In this document: one piece after another, positions 11,887 through 27,927 of the stretch | Layout: each line of letters starts with the position of its first letter | Numbering within the stretch: position 1 is the stretch's first letter | NCBI GenBank assembly: GCA_935421135.1 | Contig: OW285189.1 | Span: forward strand, 13,289,072-13,353,071 | DNA: 64,000 nt | DNA from: Bugulina stolonifera | Taxonomy: Eukaryota; Bryozoa; Gymnolaemata; Cheilostomatida; Bugulidae | Direction of reading: 5' to 3' | Made by a program: the position numbers and the translations under genes | The notes under the pieces: generated by a model | What the model saw: only the letters and a program-made list of their open reading frames with translations | The model's database searches: none | What the model was told of the DNA's origin: nothing

Positions 11887-12005
11887 GGTAACTAATGTAA
11901 ACAAACGGTAACTACCCCAACACATCATGGCCGCCAGGGATGAAAAGTGGCATCACAAAATTTACGGGAGTTCCTGCTCTAGGGGAGATAACTCTATGGT
12001 CTCAA
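11887..12005 (+). promoter_or_regulatory. Candidate GMP reductase promoter/initiator segment
   Basis: This segment lies 88-206 bp upstream of the GMP reductase ATG at 12093. It contains CATCATGGCCGCC at 11923-11935, close to the YY1 consensus (AAnATGGCnGC) that in animals can serve as an initiator. A diverged copy in reverse orientation is at 8936-9081. Conservation of blocks between the copies supports function or a shared mobile origin; which of these applies is not decided. Confidence 0.45.
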
Positions 12006-12092
12006 TGCTATACACTTTGTTGATTCACAAATTTCATCAAAATTAAATTGTGCCTTTGTCTGTGCTAAAAATCTGTGATATATTTTGTAAAC

Positions 12093-15715
<3,623 letters not shown>

Positions 15716-17972
15716 TCTAGTCATAGCATGTCGGTTTGTGTCTGGATATGTTAATCAATTAGCAATTTGTGTATGTACCACCGTGTCGCTGAAGAGTTTT
15801 GTCTGCCTGTATCAGTCTGTTATTGTTTGTCCTCAGTTTTAAACAATATTTGTTATCATTTAGTCAGGTGTGATTTGGAATCTCTTTATGTATAATACTA
15901 TACATGTGTGATAATCAGTTTGAATCTCTTTATGCTAGGTGTCATTTCTGTGTTTTTTCCCCATGTTGACGTGATTTATTTATTAGGATGAGTGATGACT
16001 ATCAGATATCAATTTGCTCACATATTAGCATTGGCAAGCTGTATTTTTGTGATGTGCTATCAAATAATATTTGGTGCTATCCATGTACCCAAAAGATCGG
16101 TTGTTTTACTTTTAGCTGTAGAAATTGTCAACTAGCTGAATCAATTCCTTGAATTCAGTTCTAGTTTGGAGTTGTTCACTCAAAAGCTTTACTTTTGGTA
16201 GAGTAGACAACTCTCTATACTGTATATTCTGCCAGTACACATTACCTTACCAGTATCTCCAACTCCATTGTGCTTTTACGAGGTATAACTTGAGTTATTG
16301 GTGAAAATACCACAGTCGTGACAAACTTGTTTTTCGTAGAAGAGTAGCATAAATACTAATATAAAACGACATTGTTGTGCGATTCATGAATTTTGCCAGG
16401 AGGGCACAAGTCAATAAGGAAGAGGGCGCTGCAACATGACCTTGACGCCATATTGGTAGCCTTCCGCTGGCTAATTATCCACCTAATATTGGACAAAAGA
16501 TATTAAATTGATATCAGTCATTCACCTCTTGTAGGCCTAACTATGACTTCTGGTTAACGCTGGCGGAGGATTTTATCGAAGTCAAACTATTTTTTATAAC
16601 CCTTTCAATTTTGGGGAATCATGGCTGAATAATGTTCCCAGTTACAGGTTTGACTGGTAAGATTCGAATGTTATAATAATAATTAATAAAATTAAAACAA
16701 TGATCTGATAGTTATACTGTACTCACCCTGTACTCACTCTGTGTTGATAGAACATTCTATTATCACAAGTTGCGCAAATTAAATGCCTCCTTTATTATAA
16801 CAGTCCAGGGTGCTACAGTGTACAAGCCAGTGATGCAGCGTGTTGCTGGTTCGATTTTTATTTTGCTATAGGCCTAACTATTTTATATTTAATATAAATA
16901 TTATAAATTTAGCGAGTAGTGATATAGTTCCCAAATAAAATGAAAAATACTTAGCTTGCTAGTAAGTCTAGTTACTTTTCTTGTACTTCACTGTTTGTAA
17001 TAGTTAGCCTATAGTAGCAGTTATTTAGTAGTTACATTAATAATATGCTATGTCATATGTGCTTAAATAATAATTATAATAAAGATATGATGATATCAGT
17101 TTTCCTTTATTCCAACTCTGATACACAGGTTTTATGTTTCTTGTGTATTAGTGAACACTAAGCACATGCCAAAGAATGAATTGAAGGTTTATAAAAGACT
17201 TTATTCACAGATGAGTTAATTTTAATGATTAGTAGACTTTTCTGTTTGATTCCCAGTTGCAGTAATACAGTTGGAGCAGCTTTATCACTGCAAACTACCA
17301 GCTTATCTAGTGCTGTTTTTCAATGTCTCTGATACTTCATGTTTGTTTCAACTAGTGTCACTTTAGTCTATGAATTTTACATGTAGCCTACATGTAGGCT
17401 ATATTGTTAACTCATTTTATAGAGCCCCATCATTAATTCATTGTTTCAGATAACACTAAATGTTGGCTTTGGCCTAATTGACTTTCTGACAGCAACTTAA
17501 AATTGTATAGGAGATACAGTTAGCAGTTGGGTAATTTGCACCTTGGGTAGGTATTGGAGTAATTGCCTGATGGTTAGGTAGTTAGACAGAATAATGGTGG
17601 CATATAATCTATTCTAGAAGTTTCTTTGTGAAAATTTGAATGGGTTGTAACAATATTTTGCTGAGCTTCTGTACAAACAAGGTTCAACAAGTATGTTAAT
17701 ATAGAACACAGATGCAGAAGATAGAGAACTGAACCAAGCTACTCTATAATTGTAGCCAAGTAAGCTATGGTATTTCCATTCTGACAGTATTAAAATGAAG
17801 TTTCTTTCTTTCTATAAATTCTCACTGTTCAAGATAGAATAAAAGTAGCTTTGTATTGGGCCACCCAGTGGTGGCCTTCTAGGCACTGTCTTATGTAATT
17901 AGTTGTACATGATTAGTATAAAAGCAAATATACTAGCAACTTGTCCATCATTTGAAAATTGAGTTTAAAGTC
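15716..17972. other. GMP reductase 3' flank and Argonaute 5' region
   Basis: No coding exon seen. Around 16444-16455 the minus strand reads CAATATGGCGTC, YY1-like, within a locally GC-richer patch (16380-16480) that could be the Argonaute transcription start, with an untranslated exon and intron before 17973. This is inference. The remainder is AT-rich. Confidence 0.45.
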
Positions 17973-20900
17973 ATGGCTGCTAATACCAAAGGAAATGGCT
18001 GTTCAAATGATACCAGTGACTGTAATATTAACTGTGTGGAACAAGGTTGTCAAGACGTTACTCAGCTTACCTCAGGAAACGCTTCCCATAATGCTGCAGA
18101 AAATATTATGGATAGCACTGGAAACAACAGGATTTCTGATTCGCTGACAAATGTAACTAGGACTTGTAATTCTGAAGGATCTGGTAGTGATGGTCAAGTT
18201 GATTCTGGGAATTCAACACTACAATTTTCTAACTTAATAAGCACTACACAGGACAATACTGTCGAGAGCAGTCCGTTATGTGGTGATGTGGAAATCCGGC
18301 CAAGGGGCATATTTGGTCGTGGTGAACAATTGCATGTTAGAAGAGGTAATCAAGCAGTACCTACTCGTAGTACGTTGCCCCCAGCTTTGGAGGATATTGT
18401 TGACAGAAATTTTTTTTTACGTAATACTATTGATTTCTCACCATGGGGTTTATTTAGTAGCTGGGAACAAGTACACGCTAGAGGAGATCAAGAACTACCT
18501 ATCTACCTATCACAACTAGCACTAAACAATACGAATGAGAGCAATTCCTTGAATAATATTGAGGGAAACTGGCCAATGGGTAGGTTTGGTAATGACGAAA
18601 AGGACCTTGATCGAAATCAGGCACTGCCTACTCCTAGCAGATCACAATCCGCATGGAACAATACAGGTGACAGTAATTCGTCATGTAATACTGAGGAAAA
18701 CGAGCCAAGAAGTAGGTTTGGTAGTGACAAGCAAGTGCACACTGGTAGATATGTGCTTGGTAGAAATCGAGATTTACCTACTCGTGTCATATTGCAACCC
18801 ACACTGAACGATACTGTTGAGAGCGATTCATCGCATAATAGTGAGGAAAACTGGCCAAAGGGTAGGTTTAGTAATGATGTCCAAGTCCATCCCAAATGTA
18901 ATATTGATGAAAATCGAGCACTAGCTATTCCTAGCATATCACAACACACAGAGGACACTACTGTCGCGGAAAATTCATTGTGTAGTGATGAGCAAAATTC
19001 TCCACGGGATAGATCTAGTCACGATAATAAAGTACTTGCTGAGAGTAGTATTTCTGGTGAGAGTCGAGTGCTACCTACTCATAACATATTGAGCCCCGTG
19101 CAAGACAATACTGTTGAAAACAGTCCGTTGTCTGTTGCTGAGCAAAGCTGCCCAATGGATAGGTTTGGTCATGACGAACAAGTGCGTGCTGGAAGGAATA
19201 TTAATTGTAGAAATGCAACACTAATTACTTCCAGCAAAATAAGCACAGCACCGGGAAATACAGAAAGCAAATCAAGTAAATGTGCACTTCCTCCACAGCC
19301 TGTTGGTGGCGTCATAATAAAGACTGTTGACAAGTTGTGTAAGTCTAAACGAAATAAAACCTCAAATTCCAATGTAAACCAAGGAGGTAGCACTGCGAAA
19401 AATGGGCACTCACATGAAATCAGAGGTAGAGGTAAGACAACTCACCACATTGAGATAGCCTGGTGGTCTAGTTGATTAGCAACAGTAAATTTTGTCATAT
19501 TTGAGTTCACTCTATCAACTGCAAAGGTTCATCCTTAATGCTATCACTTACATCTGTGCTGTGGTATATTTTGAAAAACGAGCTTTTATATTATGTTGTA
19601 ATCCTAATGAAACAACCTGTTTATTGTGTTGAAAAATATATTGTCCCTTGTTACGTATTTTATGCAAAACTATATCAATAATATTAACCAATCACAGAAG
19701 GTATTTGAGATGCTCCCATTAAAATTCAGCATGTTGATTTGAAAAGAACGTGCTCATTTCTGACTGGAAAGGAAAAAGGATATGTCGATGACTAAGGACC
19801 AGGTTGTGTACTCCCAAAGTGACCACACACATATGTACTCATTTCCTCATTAATACAACACTCTAGTTGCCCGTCAATTTGATACCAGGTTGCCCAGCAG
19901 CGTATATTTTGTGTCTTAGTCCATGTGGTATCTAATAGCTGGTATTTGGTTCATATTTGAATCTGTATATACACACGTGTTATTCTTACAGGTATTGTGT
20001 TTGAATCGAATTCGGCTGGTGCTATTGGATCGGCATTGGGATTGCCTGCAAACAGTCAATCATGTAAGTGCTACTTGGATGTCATCTTTCCGCATTTTTG
20101 ATCGGTAACCAAGCTCATGAAAATTGAACTATTATTCAGTCAATATGAGATGTACATTGTATGTATGCAACCCCTTAACTTCTTTCAACATTTCATTCTA
20201 CAAAATGTGTTTTAGTCTATTCCAGACACATTTTACGGATTCTCTTGCCACAGTGTGTAACATGGCCTGTTAATATTAAATGGTATAAAACTGCATTGAT
20301 GATCAGCTTAATCTATTGTGATGTTTTGTCATGGTACAGATTTCTGAAGCTAAACCTGAGTTATTTGTTTGCCCATTTTTGTGTTAGAATGACTGTTAGG
20401 CAAACATGTTATATTTGATATGATATTAGAAGGTAAATGTAATTAGTGTGCTAGTTATGTTGAATTTGTGCTGCTCATAATACTATATTATATCTTCCCA
20501 TTATTTTAGCATTGGGAGCAATCAGAGGCAGTTCACTTTCAAACAGTATGGCTAGTTGTGGGGTTCCAGCTACCATCACATCTCCAAGTTCAAGTAGCAA
20601 CTCTCCTCCTATGGTAGAGTTTAAATGTCCTCCTCGACCAAATCATGGAAGTGATGGCCGACCTATTCTCCTCCGTGCCAATCACTTTCAAGTCCGTATG
20701 CCCAGAGGCTACATCCATCACTATGACGTTTCTATAGTACCTGATAAATGCCCTCGGAGAGTCAATAGGTAGCGTTATATGGACTAGTTCTAGCACTAAC
20801 ATATTAGTCTATCTATATATTACAGTGTATACTTATTTTAGTAAAGTACATTGGTCAGTAATTTGTTTATGTTTCTATAGGGAGATTGTGGAGACAATGG

Positions 20901-23900
20901 TGGAAAGCTATTCACAGAGAATTTTTGCTGGTCAGCGGCCTGTGTTTGATGGTAGAAAGAACATGTACAGTAAAGACCCTCTACCTATTGGTCGTGACAA
21001 GGTGCGTGCACATGGTTACTAAACAGTGTAATATTCTGTATTATTGTCTGAAGAAAGCAATAATCATAATAATTATTACTTAATGTCATTGGGTATGAAA
21101 TGAATACAGCAATTATTGATTATATTTATGTGCATTTGTTAAGGGAATGATGTAAATAATTGTTTGAATATGTTCCTTTTCTGGTATAGAACACTACTAT
21201 TTGGTAATAACGTTTTGTGTTGTTGAGATGATTGAATAATGAGGGTTATACTCGTATATGTGACTCTCTGTTATAGATAGCACCTTCATAGATTAACTTT
21301 ACATGTAGGAAGCTGAAAGTTTTTTTATGTTTCACTCTTTTCTGGGGAAAGCTGTATGATTGTATATTGATTGATAATGTAGGTGGAGCTAGAGGTACAG
21401 CTACCTGGAGAAGGCAGAGATAGAATGTTCAAGGTAACTATAAAATGGATGTCACAAGTGAGTCTGTTGGCTCTAGAGGAGGCCTTAGAGGGAAGAGTCA
21501 ATGAGATACCATTTGATGCTATACAGGCACTAGATGTGGTGATGCGCCACCTACCCAGCATGACGTAAGTACAGGCCATACATATGTGCTAACAGTGTAG
21601 AGCTTGTAGTAAATATGCTGTTAACTAATGTACATGTATGTGAGGTTGCTGTGTATAATTATTAGTGGTGTATTGTATATAATCAGTTGTTGCTACAAAT
21701 GCTTTATGCTGGGCTAAAGCCCATAGTAATGCCACCAAACAATGCCATGTGTTCACTGTATTCACATATAATTCTATGCTCTATATCCATAGACAAAGAC
21801 AACAAGCCTTCAGTTGCTCTGTCCATTATAATCTAGGTACTTAGTCATGGGAATGTACTAAGTACTAAGGGTAGACAGTGGTCAAGTCTAATGAATAATA
21901 TCTATTATTTGCAAGGTTATCTATATCCCCTGTTTGTATAATGGATCACAAGGCATGTACCTTTTCAATATTTACTTATGCAATGGCTGATAGTAGAATG
22001 TTGATTACTGACAGGGTGCTGTTTATACTGTAGTTATACCCCAGTTGGGAGGTCTTTCTTCCAACCACCAGATAACTATGAACACCCACTGGGTGGTGGT
22101 AGAGAGGTGTGGTTTGGTTTCCATCAGAGTGTCAGGCCATCCCACTGGAAAATGATGCTGAATATAGATGTATCAGCCACTGCCTTCTACAAGGCCCAGC
22201 CTGTAGTAGAGTTTATGATGGAGGTAGTGTATACACAATTAAACAACCATGCAGATAGTAGCTCGGCTCACAATTGCCTCATTTGTCAATCTCTAATCTA
22301 TCATGATTAATGGATTGCTTATATAGTGTTATAGGACTAGCTGTTTCAGCTCACATGGGACATTGAGTTGTTTGTAACTTTCAAAGAGATGCGTTGGAAA
22401 AATTTATCTTGATAACATTGGTCTAATGCTGCAGGCATAAGATAGTGCGTTGCATAATTTATTGCTTTTAGGTTTTGGAACTGAGGGATATGAGCGAACA
22501 AAGGCGACCACTGACTGACTCACAGAGAGTAAAGTTCACTAAAGAGATCAAAGGCCTGAAGGTGGAGATAACTCACGCTGGTTCTATGAGACGAAAGTAC
22601 AGAGTGTGTAACGTAACTAGAAGACCTGCTCAGACACAATCGTATGTAACTAATAGCCATGCTGCTACTCCTATTACTACTACAGTCTATTGACTCTTAT
22701 ACTGGAGTGAAGCCTGTCTAGTACCTGCAGTTTATAGGTTATTGCCTGATATATTTAGACAGATAATCTTAGTTGGAAGATTGATTATTGAAGTTCAACT
22801 GAGTTAATCTGCTGAATTATGAGGGAGACGCTTGAATTTGTATCAACTGTCTTATACAACAGACAAATAGTATTAGTAGCCAGTGTGCACACTGGGTAGC
22901 ATCATCTCTGTATGTGACATTTACAGGGATTAAAGTAGAGCATACACATCACTGTTGTTGCTGGTATCTCATAATGTAAACTGAGGTTATTTACACTATA
23001 ATGGATATGCTGTGTACACTTGTATACATTTGAATCCATATATATGTATTTAGTTACTGGGGCCAACCCCTAGTATAGTAAACCAACATGCTATTATGTT
23101 GTGTTATGTAACAGTTTGCACCCTGCATATTATAAGCCTACAGTTCTTTCTTTTCATTCAGCAAATACTCAAATTATTGACTGTATTATATGTACTAGTG
23201 CAGTGTATCCCCTCTCTTTTGTTCAATAACATGTGTTGGTGTTGGGTTTAGGTTCCCACTGCAGCTAGAATCTGGCCAGACTGTGGAGTGTACTGTAGCC
23301 AAGTATTTCCATGAGAAGTACGGTATGAGACTCACCTTCCCTCACCTACCATGCCTACAGGTCGGCCAGGAGCAGAAACACACTTACTTGCCATTGGAGG
23401 TAAGACTGTGTTATCGTCATGTTGTATTGGTTATTAGACTATTCATTCAACCGACATACGTCTAAACATTCTATATATATGTAGCTTACATCAAAGTATG
23501 ACACATACTATCCATACTGCCTGAAACTCCTGCCTAACTCCCGTGGAAGGTTACGTTTTAACAGGAAAATTGCTGATGGACGACAGGTTTCTTTGGTCGC
23601 AAGTGGTTATTTGTCAGTATAACATTGTACTGTTTAGTCTCCCTATGTACTGAGACTGGCATAGTTTCCTCTAATGATGCAGTGTGTGATTTTATGACAG
23701 GTTTGCTGTATTGTCGGAGGTCAGCGATGTATCAAAAAACTAACAGATCAACAAACCTCCACAATGATCAAAGCTACGGCCCGCTCGGCTCCAGACAGAG
23801 AAAGAGAGATCAATAACCTGGTAAGAAATGCCCAATTTTAGACGTTAATGGTAATGGTGGTAAAACTCTCATCACAGCTGGATAGAAATAGGCCTATATA

Positions 23901-26900
23901 TACATCGTAGGTCTTGGGTATAAAAAAGTTTGTATTTCTATTATCATGCCTGTCTACACCCATGTGTATATAACATGCACATGTATTTCCTATACCTGTA
24001 GGTACGCAAAGCTAATTTCAACAGAGATTCGTATCTGCAACAGTTTGGCATTGCTGTCAACACACAAATGACTGATGTACAGGGACGCGTGCTGAACCCC
24101 CCTAAAATTCTCTATGGTGGCTGGGTAGGTTCCTATGAATCACTACTACCCATTGTAAATATGTGAAGAATTGTCTGCCGACAAATTTATTTGTTTATTA
24201 CAGCAATCACTGCTCAGACTTGTATTCTGTGTTGTATATTGTTTAGACAAAGGCACAGGCTGTACCCAGTCAAGGGGTCTGGGACATGAGAGGTAAACAG
24301 TTCTTTTCTGGTATAGAGATCAGGGTATGGGCCATTGCCTGTTTTGCTCCCCAGAGAGCCGTTAGAGAAGAAGCACTGAGGTATGCTACACACTATAATT
24401 ATATTATTACATAATAATTACACACCATCATGTGAACAACTTGCATTTGTGTTCTAACTACCACTGTATACTATTAGCACCTGTAGTCTATGTTTATAAA
24501 TAGAATAACTCTCCTCAATATGCTATTATCAGTTATGTGTTATTGGTGTAGAAATCCATCTATGGGACACCACGAGGCATAGAAATGTTCTCTCTATTCT
24601 AACATTATTCAATGTCTTCACCTCCACATCCCAACTATGTGACTTGGAGGTACAGATACTTGAACGTAGCTTGTATGTACAGTGATGTTCATTAATCTTT
24701 GGACGCTTTTCAACCACCATTTTCTCATGAATATTTTTGGTCCTAAAAAGAAGCCTATCGTTTTTAAGTAGCTCAAATTATACATTTTTGGAATCCTCAT
24801 TAGCTGCTGATTCTATATTTTATAAAATCAATGAGGTTTCATGTACCTGAACGTTATTTTGCAAAAATTTATTCAGTGAACTCTAAGAGGTCACTACTCT
24901 TTGAAGCACTGTGGGAAAACACTATGCACATTAACTTTTATTTTTTTGCACATTATGTGCTGTGAACAGACTTTTTGAAGATTTGGTGGCCTTGAAAGCT
25001 AAATATAATGTCGCTACAATATTCTGTTAGCACACACCCCTAGTTCGGTTTACCATTGGTGTCATGTTTATGGGTGGTATAAAATTTCTAGGCTTTATCC
25101 AACAATAGTTATTTTGTGAAAAATGGATTCATTGTCTAATGAGGATTCAGCCAATGTATAGTTTAATACACTTTGTAACAGTAGGTAGCCCTACAGAGCT
25201 CAAAAACGTAAAAATCTTCTAGGCGTCCAAAGATTAATGAACATCACTGTAAGGTGATTCTTTTCTCAACAATTTTATTGCGTTTTGTAGGAACTTCACA
25301 ACACAGCTGCAGCGTATATCTAATGACGCTGGCATGCCTATAGTTGGCCAACCCTGCTTCTGCAAATATGCAACAGGACCAGACCAGGTGGAGCCTATGT
25401 TCCGATACCTAAAGAACACATACCAGGGTCTCCAGTTTGTGTGTGTTGTGCTACCTGGTAAAACTCCTGTGTATGGTGAGTGAAACCTTCTCTTAACTGT
25501 ACAGTTGAACCCAATTTACATGTAGATGACTTGATAGTTTAATTAATAAAGATGAAGTTTTAGTCATATAGTGCGCATGTATATTTAAAAAAATTTAATC
25601 GCACTGCACATGTTGAGGTGTTATTGTTTTATTTATGTACCCATAGCTGAGGTGAAGAGAGTAGGTGACATCATGTTTGGACTAGCTACCCAGTGTGTAC
25701 AGTCGAAGAACGTCAACAAGACATCCCCACAGACGCTGTCAAATCTCTGTCTCAAGATCAACGTGAAGCTGGGTGGTATCAACAACATCCTGCTGCCTAG
25801 TGTCAGACCTAATGTTTTCAGGTATAGCATGCCCCTTCATTCAGCTTCTGTATCTGCCCTTATTCTATGTGTAGTAGAGTAGTTGTTAGTTTGTCTGTAA
25901 CGCCATGTAGTTATTGAGTGCTGCCGATTTGGCTGAACGAGAAAACTAGTAGTAGGACCTAGGGATTGGGTTCAGGGTGAAGCAATTTTAGTAAATTGGC
26001 GTTGTTTACCAACTAAGACAGTATGTAAAAGTAGGTCGCTCCTCTTTGGTAACTCGTAACTGGTGTGGTTTTAGAGAACCTGTTATCTTCTTTGGTGCTG
26101 ATGTTACTCATCCACCTGCTGGAGACAGACAGAGACCTTCTATAGCAGCGGTAAGTTCCTCGCCTTTTCTAGCATTGCATAACATGACATAGGCTAGTTT
26201 CTTCATTTATGGGAGTTATTGCCTCTTTCTCGGTTACATTTTAGTACCCGGCCACTAATAGTAGTTAATTGGAGGCTGGTGTTATGCAGTTGCCTACCCT
26301 TACGTAACAAAATGTAACAAAATGCTACTGATACTGTGACTTACATAAGATTTGGCTTGTATGCTTACCAATAGCTAAGGTGTCGTGTAGCGTGGGTCTA
26401 TTAGGATGAACTTAATAATTCATCAGCTGCCTGGCGTCAGATCAGGATTATTTAAACAGACGACGCTTGATGCTCATAGTGTGAGCTAGGCAGAAATTGT
26501 ATATATGCATCTATATTACATGCAGGTAGTCGTGCCCTGGCATATGTACAGGATAGCCCAGTGGTTAATGTGTTAGTTTGCAACACTGGTGGACACAGGT
26601 TCAAGTCTCACCTTATTCAGTCCCATTTAAAAAAGATGTTTTCATGTTGTGTAATAGGTGGTAGCTAGCATGGATGCCCACCCCTCCCGCTACTCCTCAA
26701 CTGTTAGAGTACAGAAACATAGACAGGAGATCATCGAAGACTTGGCCACCATGGTCAAGAATCTACTCATATCCTTCTACAGAGCCACAACATTCAAACC
26801 AGCCAGAATTATATTTTACAGGGATGGAGTGTCCGAGGGACAGTTTAGTCAGGTTAGCCCCACGTCTATGTGCGCACAAACATTGGTGTGAAATGGCTGT

Positions 26901-27927
26901 GAATCCATGTTGACAAAACACAAAAACATAGATGACTTGTGCCGTCAATCCACATGTTGTAAATATCGGAATCTTTTTATTGGTACTTTTGAGGAATGAG
27001 AAGAGTATTGTATTGTGATGAATATTGTTTATTATATTCATGTAGGTACTGAGCTATGAGCTAAGAGCTATAAGAGAGGCATGTGTGAAACTAGAGGTGG
27101 GATACCAGCCAGGTATCACATTCATTGTTGTACAGAAGAGACACCATACTAGACTGTTCTGTGCCGACAAGAAGGACCAGACCGGTAAGAGTGGTAATAT
27201 TCCAGCCGGTACCACCGTGGACGTGGGAATCACGCACCCAACTGAGTTTGACTTCTTTCTCTGCAGTCATGCTGGTATACAGGTATGTACACGACGACTT
27301 TCTTTTCGTAGAGATTGTAAGCGTCCGGCTGCAGATCATTGTAAATTGCTCTTGAGTTGACTTGGTTTTGTGTAACAATAATGCTGAAGTGGTTTGTGTG
27401 AGAGAAGACAACTTCTCAGTGAATCAGTTTGTCACAGTTGATTTCTATATACTCGTAGGGCACCAGTCGTCCATCTCACTATCATGTTCTGTGGGATGAC
27501 AACAAGTTTAATGCTGACGAGCTGCAGATACTGACATACCAGATGTGTCACACCTATGTTAGATGCACTAGAAGTGTATCTATCCCTGCCCCAGCATACT
27601 ATGCCCACTTGGTGGCCTTCAGAGCTAGATACCATCTGGTAGAGAAAGATCATGATAGGTATGTTAGATTGCAACTCCATCTAGTGACAGTTTATGCATG
27701 TGTTTGCCCATGTTTACTTTTTTGCCTATTCTAACATGGTGTACATTGGCGTTGATCCTGCATCATGGTCCCCTGTTCATGTGGTGATATTTTACAAGTT
27801 TAATCTTGTTTGTTGCAGTGGTGAGGGAAGTCACCATTCTGGCAACAGTGATGAGAGGAACCCCGTTGTGCTGAGCAAAGCGGTCGCTGTTCACCCAGAA
27901 TCTAGCAATGTCATGTACTTTGCCTAA
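17973..27927 (+). CDS. AGO: Argonaute (AGO clade) with long repeat-bearing N-terminal extension
   Basis: Argonaute binds miRNA/siRNA guides and cleaves or silences target RNA. Exons: 17973-19431, 19992-20063, 20510-20768, 20881-21001, 21383-21564, 22034-22223, 22472-22641, 23252-23399, (23485-23586 possible cassette), 23701-23820, 24002-24124, 24247-24380, 25291-25475, 25647-25821, 26075-26150, 26658-26852, 27046-27282, 27459-27658, 27819-27927. All phases join; 1418 aa with the cassette, 1384 without (human AGO2 859). N domain from [20 protein letters not shown] around [23 protein letters not shown] with the tetrad in [14 protein letters not shown] (D), HRQEIIEDL (E), [11 protein letters not shown] (D) and [11 protein letters not shown] (H), so likely a slicer. 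It ends in MYFA like other AGOs. Residues 1 to ~540 are extra, disordered and Asn/Ser-rich. ATG 17973 has G at -3 and +4; the TTG 21 bases upstream is not a plausible start. Confidence 0.93.
18226..19263 (+). repeat. Seven degenerate ~47-aa (about 140-150 bp) coding repeats in the Argonaute N-terminal exon
   Basis: Within the first coding exon the protein repeats a pattern: (D/N)T-V-E-(S/N)-x-S, acidic/Asn residues, then W/R-P-x-G-R-F-G-x-D-x-Q-V-H, then N-R-x-L-P-T. Copies include [85 protein letters not shown] and [14 protein letters not shown]. Divergence between copies is high, yet the frame stays open throughout 1.46 kb, which argues for selection on the protein. Confidence 0.75.
23485..23586 (+). 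other. Possible 34-codon cassette exon within the Argonaute PAZ domain
   Basis: Between the exon ending LPLE (23399) and the exon starting [10 protein letters not shown] (23701), a 102-nt stretch begins after TATATATGTAG and ends before GTTTCT. It reads without stop as [20 protein letters not shown] and 14 more residues ending DGRQ. It is phase 0 on both sides, so inclusion or skipping keeps the frame. Canonical AGOs have LPLE joined directly to VCxIV. The donor GTTTCT is weak, but other weak donors (GTTATC, GTTTGT, GTTAGT) are used in neighbouring genes. Confidence 0.5.
24680..25249. mobile_element. 570-bp Tc1/mariner-like MITE in an Argonaute intron
   Basis: Perfect 27-bp terminal inverted repeats: the left begins CAGTGATGTTCATTAATCTT and ends in TTTGGACGC, and the right is its reverse complement ending AATGAACATCACTG. 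TA dinucleotides flank both ends (24678-24679, 25250-25251), as for Tc1/mariner insertion. The interior is AT-rich with no transposase. Perfect repeats suggest recent activity. Confidence 0.9.
26551..26615 (+). repeat. tRNA-like SINE fragment in an Argonaute intron
   Basis: GATAGCCCAGTGGTTAATGT followed by GGACACAGGTTCAAGTCTCA has box A-like and box B-like elements at tRNA spacing. No full SINE body is apparent. Confidence 0.45.

Noticed and set aside
17952..17972. Upstream TTG start for Argonaute
   Set aside because: TTG is not a credible eukaryotic start; ATG 17973 follows with good context.
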